The notes under the pieces: generated by a model
Database searches by the model: none
The model's input: only the letters and a program-made list of their open reading frames with translations
Told to the model about the DNA's origin: nothing
Position numbers and translations under genes: made by a program
In this document: in pieces, positions 1-5,058 of the stretch
Layout of the letters: each line of letters starts with the position of its first letter
Position numbering within the stretch: position 1 is the stretch's first letter
NCBI GenBank assembly: GCA_003521815.1
Contig: DPHE01000085.1
Span: 8,219 to 14,044 of the forward strand
DNA: 5,826 nucleotides
Source: Colwellia sp.
Lineage (GTDB): Bacteria > Pseudomonadota > Gammaproteobacteria > Enterobacterales > Alteromonadaceae
Direction of reading: 5' to 3'

Positions 1-245
1 TGCCCATTATTTTGTGCAAAACTATCAATGATGGCATAAAGTTTCTTATCTTTTTCTGCCTGATATTTCCAGTAAGCATCGGCAGTTAATCGAAAAGGGT
101 CTTCCCATTTATCCCAGTCAACTATTTTTATTCCTTCATATGATTCTTGAGGAAAAACCTTTTCTTTAGGTTGGTAAGTTGGCTCCCAACCTAAACCACG
201 AGTCAATAACTCATAGCGTTTACGCATATTTAATTTTTTAGCCAT
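1..245 (-). CDS. dmpN: Phenol hydroxylase P3, large oxygenase subunit (DmpN-like), N-terminal 81 residues, cut by window edge
   Basis: This is the start of the catalytic alpha subunit of a multicomponent phenol 2-monooxygenase, a cytoplasmic soluble diiron enzyme that converts phenol to catechol using O2 and electrons from the P5 reductase. I translated the minus strand from ATG at 243-245. The protein begins MAKKLNMRKRYELLTRGLGW and contains VDWDKWEDPFRLT and YWKYQAEKDKKLYAI followed by FAQNNG. These closely match the beginning of Pseudomonas DmpN as I recall it. A strong ribosome binding site, GAGGAGA, lies just upstream. The iron-ligand Glu and His residues of the family fall beyond the left edge, so catalytic competence cannot be judged. 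The gene follows dmpM by 15 bp and belongs to the same operon; dmpO and dmpP would be expected further left. Confidence 0.95.
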   Translation of the reverse strand, partial: MAKKLNMRKRYELLTRGLGWEPTYQPKEKVFPQESYEGIKIVDWDKWEDPFRLTADAYWKYQAEKDKKLYAIIDSFAQNNG

Positions 246-260
246 TATAATTCTCCTCAA

Positions 261-536
261 TTAATTCCATGACACTTTAAAATAATCGTCATCTTCATCA
301 ACACTTCCAGATAAGGACACTAATGTTAAATGTAGTTCTTGCAAATCAACATCACGACCCGCTAGTTCAGATACCATTTCTTGTGTTATTTTTAACTCAG
401 CTATATTTTCAATACGAATCATTCCTGGCTGGTCATATTTAAATACCGCTTCTGGATTTTCTTGTTCAAATGCTTCGGCAAATGGGCGGGCATCTTCGTT
501 ATTTTGTAAGATAATAAATACTTTGCTGTCTGACAT
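261..536 (-). CDS. dmpM: Phenol hydroxylase P2, regulatory/coupling protein (DmpM-like)
   Basis: This small cofactorless effector protein of the MmoB/DmpM family binds the phenol hydroxylase oxygenase and is needed for efficient turnover. The product is 91 residues, against about 90 for Pseudomonas DmpM. Recognisable pieces are the N-terminal beta strand VFIILQNNEDAR (residues 6-17), the central MIRIE segment (about 39-43) and the acidic C-terminal signature GSVDEDDDYFKVSW (about 77-90), which is nearly the same as in DmpM. The start is supported by AGGGGA five to six bases upstream of ATG; this ribosome binding site overlaps the stop codon of dmpL. It lies 9 bp after dmpL and 15 bp before dmpN, so it is almost certainly cotranscribed and perhaps translationally coupled to dmpL. 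Confidence 0.95.
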   Translation of the reverse strand: MSDSKVFIILQNNEDARPFAEAFEQENPEAVFKYDQPGMIRIENIAELKITQEMVSELAGRDVDLQELHLTLVSLSGSVDEDDDYFKVSWN

Positions 537-545
537 GGTAATCCC

Positions 546-1544
546 CTAAACTTTAAGACCTTGTTTCGCTAATCGTGTCAATAATGCACGTTTTATTTCT
601 GTTAATTTATCCTCACCGCTATCAGTAAAGGCGACTTGAGCAATAGGGAAAACAGCGTTATTTAAACGTTCTGTCCATTTTATTACCCAAGAAGAGAGTA
701 ATTCAGTGTTTGCATCACTTTCTTTTGCAACGACTTTAATAAGTTGGTTAGTCCATCGGGTAGTTTCTACATACCAGTCACTCATAAACTGTGTTAGCAA
801 CGTTAAAGCATTACCACCTTTACTACTTACCTCTTGAATATATTGATCAAAAATTAATGGGTAAATAAGACCATCCATGACAATATTTTGCGCAACCATA
901 ATTTCAAACCAATCATCAAGTACAAAAATATCTTCCATGGCATGACGTAATTCTTGCCAAATAGGATCGTCTAACCAATCAGATTTTCCTTGTTCAAGCC
1001 CTATTGATTCATTTTCGTCAATTAACAAAATAATTTTAGAAATATATTGTGATGTACCAATACGGTCGAAGCCATTCAACGATGCTACGGTTGCTATAGA
1101 AGCGCCATATGATTGATCACAAATATCTTGATTATTCATATTGGCGCCATATTCAACGTGACGTAGCGGTGTGAGTATTTTTTTTATTGTTGCTTTTAAT
1201 TCATCTGGCAGAGATAGCAGCATGTTATGCTTTTCTGCCATTTTGAAATTGTTATCCATACTTTCTTGCTGTTTAGCACGCGCCATAACATAAGCACTAT
1301 AATAAAACTGACGTGGGTCAGTAAAACTGTACCAATCTTCCATTACGATTGACGTGTTTTTCACATCATACAATTCTTTTCCTTTTGCCCAAGTTGGCGG
1401 ATAATGAAAGTTAGCGGTAGGCTGTATATCGTAAATAGCTTCTTGATAACGTGATGCTGTTTTATCGTGCCCAATTCGTCGGCCAACGTATCCATAGTTG
1501 GTACGTTTTGTTTTTATTTCTTTAGTGGATATATGTACTGACAT
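546..1544 (-). CDS. dmpL: Phenol hydroxylase P1, beta subunit of the oxygenase (DmpL-like)
   Basis: This is the beta subunit of the phenol hydroxylase oxygenase (DmpLNO), a ferritin-like helical protein related to the beta subunits of toluene and methane monooxygenases. It carries no iron and supports the DmpN catalytic subunit. The product has 332 residues, the usual size of DmpL. Family features I recognise are YPPTWAKGKELYD (about 48-60), the DPRQFYYSAYV segment (about 76-86), LRHVEYGANMNNQDICDQSYG (about 127-147) and VMDGLIYPLIFDQYI (about 222-236). The middle GANM/DQSYG block is conserved across bacterial multicomponent monooxygenase beta subunits. The start is ATG at 1542-1544, preceded by a weak GGGGA site. 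It lies 35 bp downstream of dmpK and 9 bp upstream of dmpM. I see no frameshift or truncation. Confidence 0.95.
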   Translation of the reverse strand: MSVHISTKEIKTKRTNYGYVGRRIGHDKTASRYQEAIYDIQPTANFHYPPTWAKGKELYDVKNTSIVMEDWYSFTDPRQFYYSAYVMARAKQQESMDNNFKMAEKHNMLLSLPDELKATIKKILTPLRHVEYGANMNNQDICDQSYGASIATVASLNGFDRIGTSQYISKIILLIDENESIGLEQGKSDWLDDPIWQELRHAMEDIFVLDDWFEIMVAQNIVMDGLIYPLIFDQYIQEVSSKGGNALTLLTQFMSDWYVETTRWTNQLIKVVAKESDANTELLSSWVIKWTERLNNAVFPIAQVAFTDSGEDKLTEIKRALLTRLAKQGLKV

Positions 1545-1579
1545 AAAACTTAGTCCCCATTAATATTTACTTAAAATTA

Positions 1580-1837
1580 CTAATCTAGTTGGCCATGACG
1601 CCATTTTAATTTATCAAGTTCAACTTCATGTTGTTGTTCTGTTGTTAATTCTTCAACATCATGTTTAATACAAAACTGACGAAATTGCTTAAAAGGTAAA
1701 ACAAGCTCCACATACAAGGTAGGAGTGCCAATTGAGTAATCAAATTCAACAAATTTATTTTTTAAGATACCGGTTACATGAACAAAGTGTGCTTGTTTGA
1801 TAGGTTCATCTGACTCCACATTGCTATTTACCATCAT
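1580..1837 (-). CDS. dmpK: Phenol hydroxylase P0, assembly protein (DmpK-like)
   Basis: This is the first gene of the phenol hydroxylase operon. DmpK is not part of the active enzyme; in Pseudomonas it binds the oxygenase and is thought to help assemble the iron-loaded form. The product has 85 residues, slightly shorter than the roughly 90 of Pseudomonas DmpK. The family core is clear: FVHVTGILKNKFVEFDY (about 18-34), LYVELVLPFKQFRQFC (about 41-56) and the C-terminal LDKLKWRHGQ (about 74-83). Two ATG codons are adjacent at 1832-1837. The ribosome binding site GAGGAG, about 9-12 bases upstream, serves either, and the first was taken. A further ATG seven bases upstream is out of frame and soon meets a stop. 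The gene sits about 42 nt downstream of a predicted sigma-54 start point, so expression is probably aromatic-inducible. Confidence 0.92.
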   Translation of the reverse strand: MMVNSNVESDEPIKQAHFVHVTGILKNKFVEFDYSIGTPTLYVELVLPFKQFRQFCIKHDVEELTTEQQHEVELDKLKWRHGQLD

Positions 1838-1888
1838 CTGTCATGTCTCCTCATTATATTATTTGCCCTTTAAATATTATGTTTATTA

Positions 1889-1905
1889 AAGCAATTAATA
1901 GACCA
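1889..1905 (-). promoter_or_regulatory. Sigma-54 (-24/-12) promoter of the phenol hydroxylase operon
   Basis: Read on the minus strand, the sequence is TGGTCTATTAATTGCTT. It matches the sigma-54 consensus TGGCAC-N5-TTGC at the invariant GG and GC dinucleotides, with exactly 10 bp between them. Placing the final C of TTGC at -12 (position 1891) puts +1 near 1879, giving a leader of about 42 nt before the dmpK start. Phenol hydroxylase operons such as dmp and mop are known to use sigma-54 promoters. The downstream gene, the IHF site and the upstream palindromes all agree with this call. The -24 box differs from the best consensus at CA (TGGTCT against TGGCAC). Confidence 0.8.
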
Positions 1906-1924
1906 ACAATAAATAAACATTAAT

Positions 1925-1937
1925 TATCAATCGTTTA
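1925..1937 (+). promoter_or_regulatory. IHF binding site
   Basis: TATCAATCGTTTA matches the IHF consensus WATCAANNNNTTR at every defined position. It is centred near -52 relative to the predicted start point, between the -24 box and the nearest activator palindrome. This is where IHF bends DNA in sigma-54 promoters so that the enhancer-bound activator can touch the polymerase. The site could occur by chance in AT-rich DNA, but its placement in this architecture makes it credible. Confidence 0.6.
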
Positions 1938-1999
1938 TATATGTTTTTTACAGTTTGTATTCACCAATGAATATTTGTAACTATTTTTGATTACAAGTT

Positions 2000-2013
2000 T
2001 GATCATATGATCA
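2000..2013. promoter_or_regulatory. Proximal upstream activator site (DmpR/XylR-type palindrome)
   Basis: TGATCATATGATCA is a perfect 14 bp palindrome, centred about 128 bp upstream of the predicted sigma-54 start point. It resembles the TTGATCA-centred inverted repeats bound by the phenol-responsive activators DmpR, MopR and XylR. Both the -100 to -200 location and the TGATCA half-sites fit that family. The assignment to a DmpR-like protein is inference from the sequence and the downstream phenol hydroxylase genes. Confidence 0.65.
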
Positions 2014-2094
2014 CTTTTAGGTTTTTTATTTTATATAATGTGTATTATTTAACTGTTATTGCCTACACAGCATGCTAGGTCCGTAATTAATAAC

Positions 2095-2108
2095 TGCTCA
2101 TATGATCA
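2095..2108. promoter_or_regulatory. Distal upstream activator site (second palindrome copy)
   Basis: TGCTCATATGATCA differs from the proximal palindrome by one base. The two sites share the 12 bp direct repeat TCATATGATCAC, at 2003-2014 and 2098-2109. The centres are 95 bp apart, close to nine helical turns, so both sites would face the same side of the DNA. The centre is about 223 bp upstream of the predicted start point. In Pseudomonas dmp and Pu promoters the paired sites are only about three turns apart, so this spacing is unusual. Confidence 0.5.
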
Positions 2109-2234
2109 CATAAATAATTTGACATATTATTTAACGGCTAATAATAAAAATATATCTCTTTTTTATGGGCTTAAAGAAGAATTAATTTGAGGAAGGTTGG
2201 ATTACTATAAAACCATTATATAAAAATCAACACT

Positions 2235-2292
2235 AGAGCCTGTAGAAAACGACGGTAAGCAAAAAAGCAAACCAGCATTCTACAGAGACTCT
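2235..2292. repeat. Hairpin-forming inverted repeat next to the proB fragment
   Basis: CTGTAGAA (2240-2247) pairs perfectly with TTCTACAG (2278-2285). Outside it, AGAG (2235-2238) can pair with CTCT (2289-2292) across a small bulge. Inside it, GGTAAGC and GCAAACC give a short symmetric inner stem (2254-2273) around an A6 loop. It lies just downstream of the proB fragment's stop codon and just inside the left inverted repeat. It could be a terminator of the original gene or a subterminal hairpin of a mobile element; the sequence does not decide. Confidence 0.35.
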
Positions 2293-2298
2293 TATTTT

Positions 2299-2664
2299 TT
2301 AATTAATCGCTTTGAACCGGTTAATCCCATGAAAGATGGTGTTCACTGAACACGACAAATTTTCACGATTAATCAAACGATGAACCGTATTTTTAATATT
2401 GAGAAATCGACGTCGACTTTCGAGATCATCAAGGGTGACTAAGACTTGGGCAATATCAAAACCATACTCCAACGCAATCTGTTTGTATGCGTTCATTAAT
2501 ATGGGTTGTCCGCAAGCTGCAGCCGCTTGTTTGTCTTGTACACTGGCATTTTCAATCTTGCAGCTAATAGTATTGAGATCTAATGCAACGTATCCAGATG
2601 ACGTCTGCATCACTTCGTAGCCTTTATCACGAAGCCTGAAAATGTCACTCAATAGGCCGTACAT
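2299..2664 (-). pseudogene. proB: Degenerate N-terminal fragment of glutamate 5-kinase (ProB-like)
   Basis: The 121-codon reading frame resembles the amino-acid kinase domain of glutamate 5-kinase, which phosphorylates glutamate in the first step of proline synthesis. Matching blocks are IFRLRDKGYEVM followed by TSSG (residues 8-24), where intact enzymes have VSSGA; then DKQAAAACGQ (about 44-53), matching ASKQLLAAVGQ in E. coli; then VLVTLDDLESRRRFLN (about 75-90), matching MLLTRADMEDRERFLN. Missing parts are the N-terminal VVKLGTS nucleotide-binding strand, the VINENDAV motif (blurred after residue 100), the rest of the kinase domain and the PUA domain. At 121 against about 370 residues it cannot be a working kinase. 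In-frame sequence just upstream of the ATG may also derive from the gene. It lies between inverted repeats and next to IS66 debris. Confidence 0.7.
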
Positions 2665-2691
2665 GAATGCAAAACTAGGTGTTGATTTTTA

Positions 2692-3012
2692 ATATTTGCT
2701 AATAGGCTAGAACCAACTTTTATGACTGTACGTGGTTTTTTCGTGCGGATTTTGTATTTTTTTGTTCTTTAAATGTAGACAATGTTGATCCTTACTTTGA
2801 TTAATTAACTGAGTTGAACCCTTAATATTGTTGGAGCAATCAGGCTTGGATATTTATAAAATACCGTAAATTAACAATATAAAAAGACTGTCAATGGTGA
2901 GGCCGTTGTTGACTTTTCTCTTATATTAAAGAAAAATACTGGAATAAAATCGCCATTAACTTAGTGCCATATGTGGGTTACAAAGTATACAAATTTCAGT
3001 TGATGATCCAAT
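2692..3012. other. Gene-free AT-rich stretch between the proB fragment and the IS66 remnant
   Basis: I find no credible coding frame here. An inverted repeat ATATTGTT (2825-2832) and AACAATAT (2873-2880) could form a weak AT-rich hairpin. From about 2935 the plus-strand frame that later encodes the IS66 remnant reads NTGIKSPLT, a stop, then CHMWVTKYTNFS. This loosely resembles the DETGIR...WMHV region of IS66 transposases, so transposase decay may begin here, but the resemblance is too weak to annotate firmly. Confidence 0.4.
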
Positions 3013-3420
3013 ATCTGCAGAGCACACCTCGTTAACAAAACAATAAACTTTAGGTTTAGAGCATTATTACGAGGGCTTTTATTTGAAGCGAAACAACAAA
3101 TCCCGATAATGCCAACGGCTAAAGTAAAAAACGATGCCGATTTAAAAACATAAAACCACAATTTATTTAATCGATTAGTCCAACATAAAAGTGAAGTGCT
3201 CGCATTTATGTATAACCTTATGCTGCCATTTGATAGTAACTTGACAGAAAGAGATATAAGAATGACAAAATTAAAGCAAAAAATATCAGGCTGTTTTCGC
3301 TCAGAAAGCGGTTGTGATGTCTAAGAAGTATTTATCTACCGTGAAAAAAAAGGCATTAATAGTCTTGACGCACTCATTGACCTATTTAACGGAAAACCGT
3401 TTATTCCTATCGTAAATTAA
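3013..3420 (+). pseudogene. Decayed C-terminal part of an IS66-family transposase (TnpC)
   Basis: Plus-strand frame 1 encodes recognisable IS66 transposase sequence broken by mutations. The best block, about 3166-3321, reads [20 protein letters not shown], then [20 protein letters not shown], then GCFRSESG. This matches the C-terminal catalytic region of IS66 TnpC ([23 protein letters not shown]) and keeps the Glu of the N..AERD motif. In-frame stops lie at 3151-3153 and 3322-3324. After the second stop the match resumes as YLSTV in another frame, then returns at an A8 run to frame 1 as GINSLDALIDLFNGKPFIP, ending at a natural-looking stop at 3418-3420. The FCRIR segment usually found before YLST is missing. 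I could not identify the element's right end. The upstream part (ICRAHL, about 3013-3030) is only a weak match. No active transposase can be made. Confidence 0.85.
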
Positions 3421-3530
3421 TTCAACCTATCAAACGATAGGCTGATAAAGAGTTATAACTTATCATATGAATAGAGCTGAAGGAATATAGAATAACACTT
3501 TAAGGGAACTAAACTTGAGGCTATACTTTA

Positions 3531-4346
3531 TTACTTTATTACTAAAGTTTCTATCAAACTAATGCGCTCATCATCAAGATTACGGCGCATATTATAAGAC
3601 TTAACCTTAAAGTCATTTCCAATGAGCATATGCAAACCTAGTTCTGGCAGTGCTGAATCACCCTCGGGTTTTTTCATACGTGCAAAGGCATGCTGTGCCA
3701 GATCGGTCTTCTCGTTCCATACTTCAACCTTAAACCCAGCAGATGTAATTACATCACGGAATGGTTCCTGCGGTATCAAAAAATTCATAGAACTGTCTTG
3801 CGCCCATGGAACCGGAAAATAAATGGGTGTATTCTTATTGCCACATACCTCATACAAAACGGCACGTGCTCCAGGTTTGAGTACACGATAAATTTCCTGT
3901 AACCACCCTAGTTTGTCTTCGACGTTCATGTTCATCTGAATTGACCAAGCACCGTCAAAAGTATTGTCCTCAAAGGGTAAGTCAAGCGCACTTGCGGCGT
4001 TGAATTTGACACGGTCCTGCATGTTGAGTAATTGCGTTAACCTTTCTGCGGCGTCTATATATTCATCACTCAAATCTATACCCGTAACATGACAACCTGT
4101 TTCATGTGACAAACGGCGTGTTGATCCGCCAACACCACAGCCTACATCAAGTATGTTCATATTGGGAGTAAAATTAGCTAGTTTAATCAACTCTTTAGTT
4201 GCCATATCACCCCGAATGTGAAATTCATCAACAGGCTGAAGATCACCAAGTGTGACCTTAGATAAATCTTTACCAAGGTTATTAAGACCCTTAATTATGT
4301 TGTTATACAAATTGTTTGGAGAGTAATAGCTGTGAATATGTTTCAT
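3531..4346 (-). CDS. Class I SAM-dependent methyltransferase (Methyltransf_11 type), substrate unknown
   Basis: The 271-residue protein has a complete Rossmann-type methyltransferase fold. Motif I is ILDVGCGVGGSTRRL (about 65-79), which binds S-adenosylmethionine. The acidic end of strand beta-2 is TGIDLSDEYI (about 88-97). LDLPFEDNTFDGAWSIQ (about 121-137) covers the motif II/post-II region, and YRVLKPGARAVLYEV (about 153-167) is motif III. The N-terminal helix YYSPNNLYNNIIKGL and the DEFHIRGDMATKEL stretch occur in small-molecule methyltransferases of the UbiE, sterol, sarcosine and RebM kind, suggesting a small-molecule substrate. I cannot name it. The start was kept because YYSPNN sits at the N-terminus in relatives, although no clear ribosome binding site precedes it. 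It is transcribed alone, divergently from fadM. Its GC content looks somewhat higher than its surroundings. Confidence 0.88.
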   Translation of the reverse strand: MKHIHSYYSPNNLYNNIIKGLNNLGKDLSKVTLGDLQPVDEFHIRGDMATKELIKLANFTPNMNILDVGCGVGGSTRRLSHETGCHVTGIDLSDEYIDAAERLTQLLNMQDRVKFNAASALDLPFEDNTFDGAWSIQMNMNVEDKLGWLQEIYRVLKPGARAVLYEVCGNKNTPIYFPVPWAQDSSMNFLIPQEPFRDVITSAGFKVEVWNEKTDLAQHAFARMKKPEGDSALPELGLHMLIGNDFKVKSYNMRRNLDDERISLIETLVIK

Positions 4347-4380
4347 AATTTTTAATCTTAATGCAAAAATAATACGAAAT

Positions 4381-4453
4381 GACTGTTTTCAAACTATACA
4401 TTATATCTCATAGGGTTAATATTAATTGATAATTATCTGTTCCTAAAACAGTC
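4381..4453. repeat. Spaced inverted repeat between the methyltransferase gene and fadM
   Basis: GACTGTTTT (4381-4389) and AAAACAGTC (4445-4453) form a perfect 9 bp inverted repeat separated by 55 bp in the 148 bp divergent intergenic region. It could be a pair of operator half-sites governing both genes. It does not match the LexA box spacing, and I do not recognise it as a known operator. Confidence 0.35.
4400..4405 (-). promoter_or_regulatory. Candidate -10 element for the methyltransferase gene
   Basis: On the minus strand this reads TATAAT, a perfect sigma-70 -10 hexamer, about 55 bp upstream of the methyltransferase start codon. No good -35 box lies 16-18 bp further upstream, so the assignment is weak in such AT-rich DNA. 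Confidence 0.3.
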
Positions 4454-4494
4454 TTTAACCTATTATTATCATTTTTAAAACACTGGTTTGAATT

Positions 4495-4902
4495 ATGACG
4501 GAAATAATAGTTAGAGGCTATCATCTAGATGGCTATCAACATGTAAATAATGCGCGTTATCTGGAGTTTTTAGAGGAAGCGCGTTGGGCTTGTTTAACTG
4601 ATGATATAGATTATTTTATGCAGCAAAAAATAGCATGGGTGGTCGCTAATATTAATATTAATTATCGATTACCTGCTCTGCTTGGACAACATTTGGTCAT
4701 TAAAACCACCGTTAATAAAATAGGTAACAAAAGTAGCATTCTTTCTCAAGTTATACGCTGTAAAGAAACAAATCATATCATTATTGATGCTGAGGTTACT
4801 TTTGTACTTTTGGATATGAAGACTAATAAATCTCTACCTATCGTTGATGATTTACTTGAAAAGTTACTGAACTCTCAAGCGAAGTTAGCACAAATAAAAT
4901 AG
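4495..4902 (+). CDS. fadM: Long-chain acyl-CoA thioesterase FadM (YbaW-like, hotdog fold)
   Basis: FadM hydrolyses long-chain acyl-CoAs to free fatty acid and CoA in the cytoplasm, and in E. coli it supports beta-oxidation of certain unsaturated acids. The 135-residue product matches E. coli FadM closely along its length: VRGYHLDGYQHVNNARYLEF (6-25) contains the 4HBT family's Asp and the HVNN motif. It is followed by LEEARW (26-31), VVANININYRLPALL (49-63), SSILSQVI (about 80-87) and the FVLLDMKTNKSLP strand (about 102-114). The length is normal for the family. The start fits the family N-terminus, although no strong ribosome binding site precedes ATG at 4495-4497. The gene is divergent from the methyltransferase and convergent with ppsA, so it is probably monocistronic. 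Confidence 0.93.
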   Translation: MTEIIVRGYHLDGYQHVNNARYLEFLEEARWACLTDDIDYFMQQKIAWVVANININYRLPALLGQHLVIKTTVNKIGNKSSILSQVIRCKETNHIIIDAEVTFVLLDMKTNKSLPIVDDLLEKLLNSQAKLAQIK

Positions 4903-4937
4903 ATAATAACGGTGATTTGGTTAACTCGTCTAAAATG

Positions 4938-5036
4938 AGTGCTTGAGCAATTACAATTAAAGTCATTGTGATAAATAATGGTGTTCTATTATAAGTCACA
5001 GCAAGGATAATATGATATTGCTCAAGCCCTTTTTCG
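4938..5036 (+). terminator. Nested stem-loop with T-tract in the convergent fadM/ppsA gap, probable terminator
   Basis: GCTTGAGCAAT (4941-4951) pairs perfectly with ATTGCTCAAGC (5017-5027), and the pairing can extend by two bases beyond one mismatch. Inside it, TGTGATAAATAAT (4967-4979) pairs with ATTATAAGTCACA (4988-5000) over 13 positions, with one wobble and one 2x2 internal loop, around an 8-base loop. The outer stem ends in CCC and TTTTT on the plus strand, as in an intrinsic terminator for fadM, whose stop codon is about 36 bp upstream. The long, structured interior (65 nt) is unusual for a simple terminator. On the minus strand it would also follow ppsA, though without a matching T-run. 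Confidence 0.5.
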
Positions 5037-5058
5037 ATGTTTAACTTAATAAGACCGA

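Larger units (their letters stand above)
2221..2691. repeat. Imperfect terminal inverted repeats enclosing the proB fragment
   Basis: TAAAAATCAACACTAG at 2221-2236 and the reverse complement of TAAAAATCAACACCTAG at 2675-2691 are identical apart from one inserted C. They bound a segment of about 470 bp containing the degenerate glutamate 5-kinase fragment. The arrangement resembles the ends of a small non-autonomous element, or the remnant of an insertion sequence. I see no transposase inside and no convincing target duplication: the flanks are ATTATA on the left and ATATTT on the right. I do not recognise the ends as a known IS family. Confidence 0.4.

Noticed and set aside
2119..2147. Possible plus-strand sigma-70 promoter (TTGACA at 2119-2124) pointing away from the dmp operon
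   Set aside because: The -35 box is perfect, but no acceptable -10 box lies at 16-18 bp (TAATAA at best), and no plus-strand gene follows.
2399..2620. Plus-strand open frame of 73 codons
   Set aside because: It lies entirely opposite the proB fragment. Its translation shows no recognisable domain, while the minus-strand frame matches glutamate 5-kinase.
2961..3161. Minus-strand open frame of 66 codons with a hydrophobic stretch
   Set aside because: It is antisense to the IS66 remnant, and its apparent membrane segment comes from reverse-reading degenerate AT-rich DNA. No start signal or family match was seen.
3426..3441. Short hairpin CCTATC-AAAC-GATAGG after the IS66 remnant
   Set aside because: It is a 6 bp stem without a T-tract and not tied to any functional gene, so it is too weak to call as a terminator or an IS end.
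3622..3902. Two overlapping plus-strand open frames
   Set aside because: Both are antisense shadows of the well-supported methyltransferase gene.
4480..4497. FadR-like operator (ACTGGTTTGAATT) just before fadM
   Set aside because: Only the left half resembles the E. coli FadR consensus. The right half does not match, so regulation by FadR cannot be claimed from this sequence.
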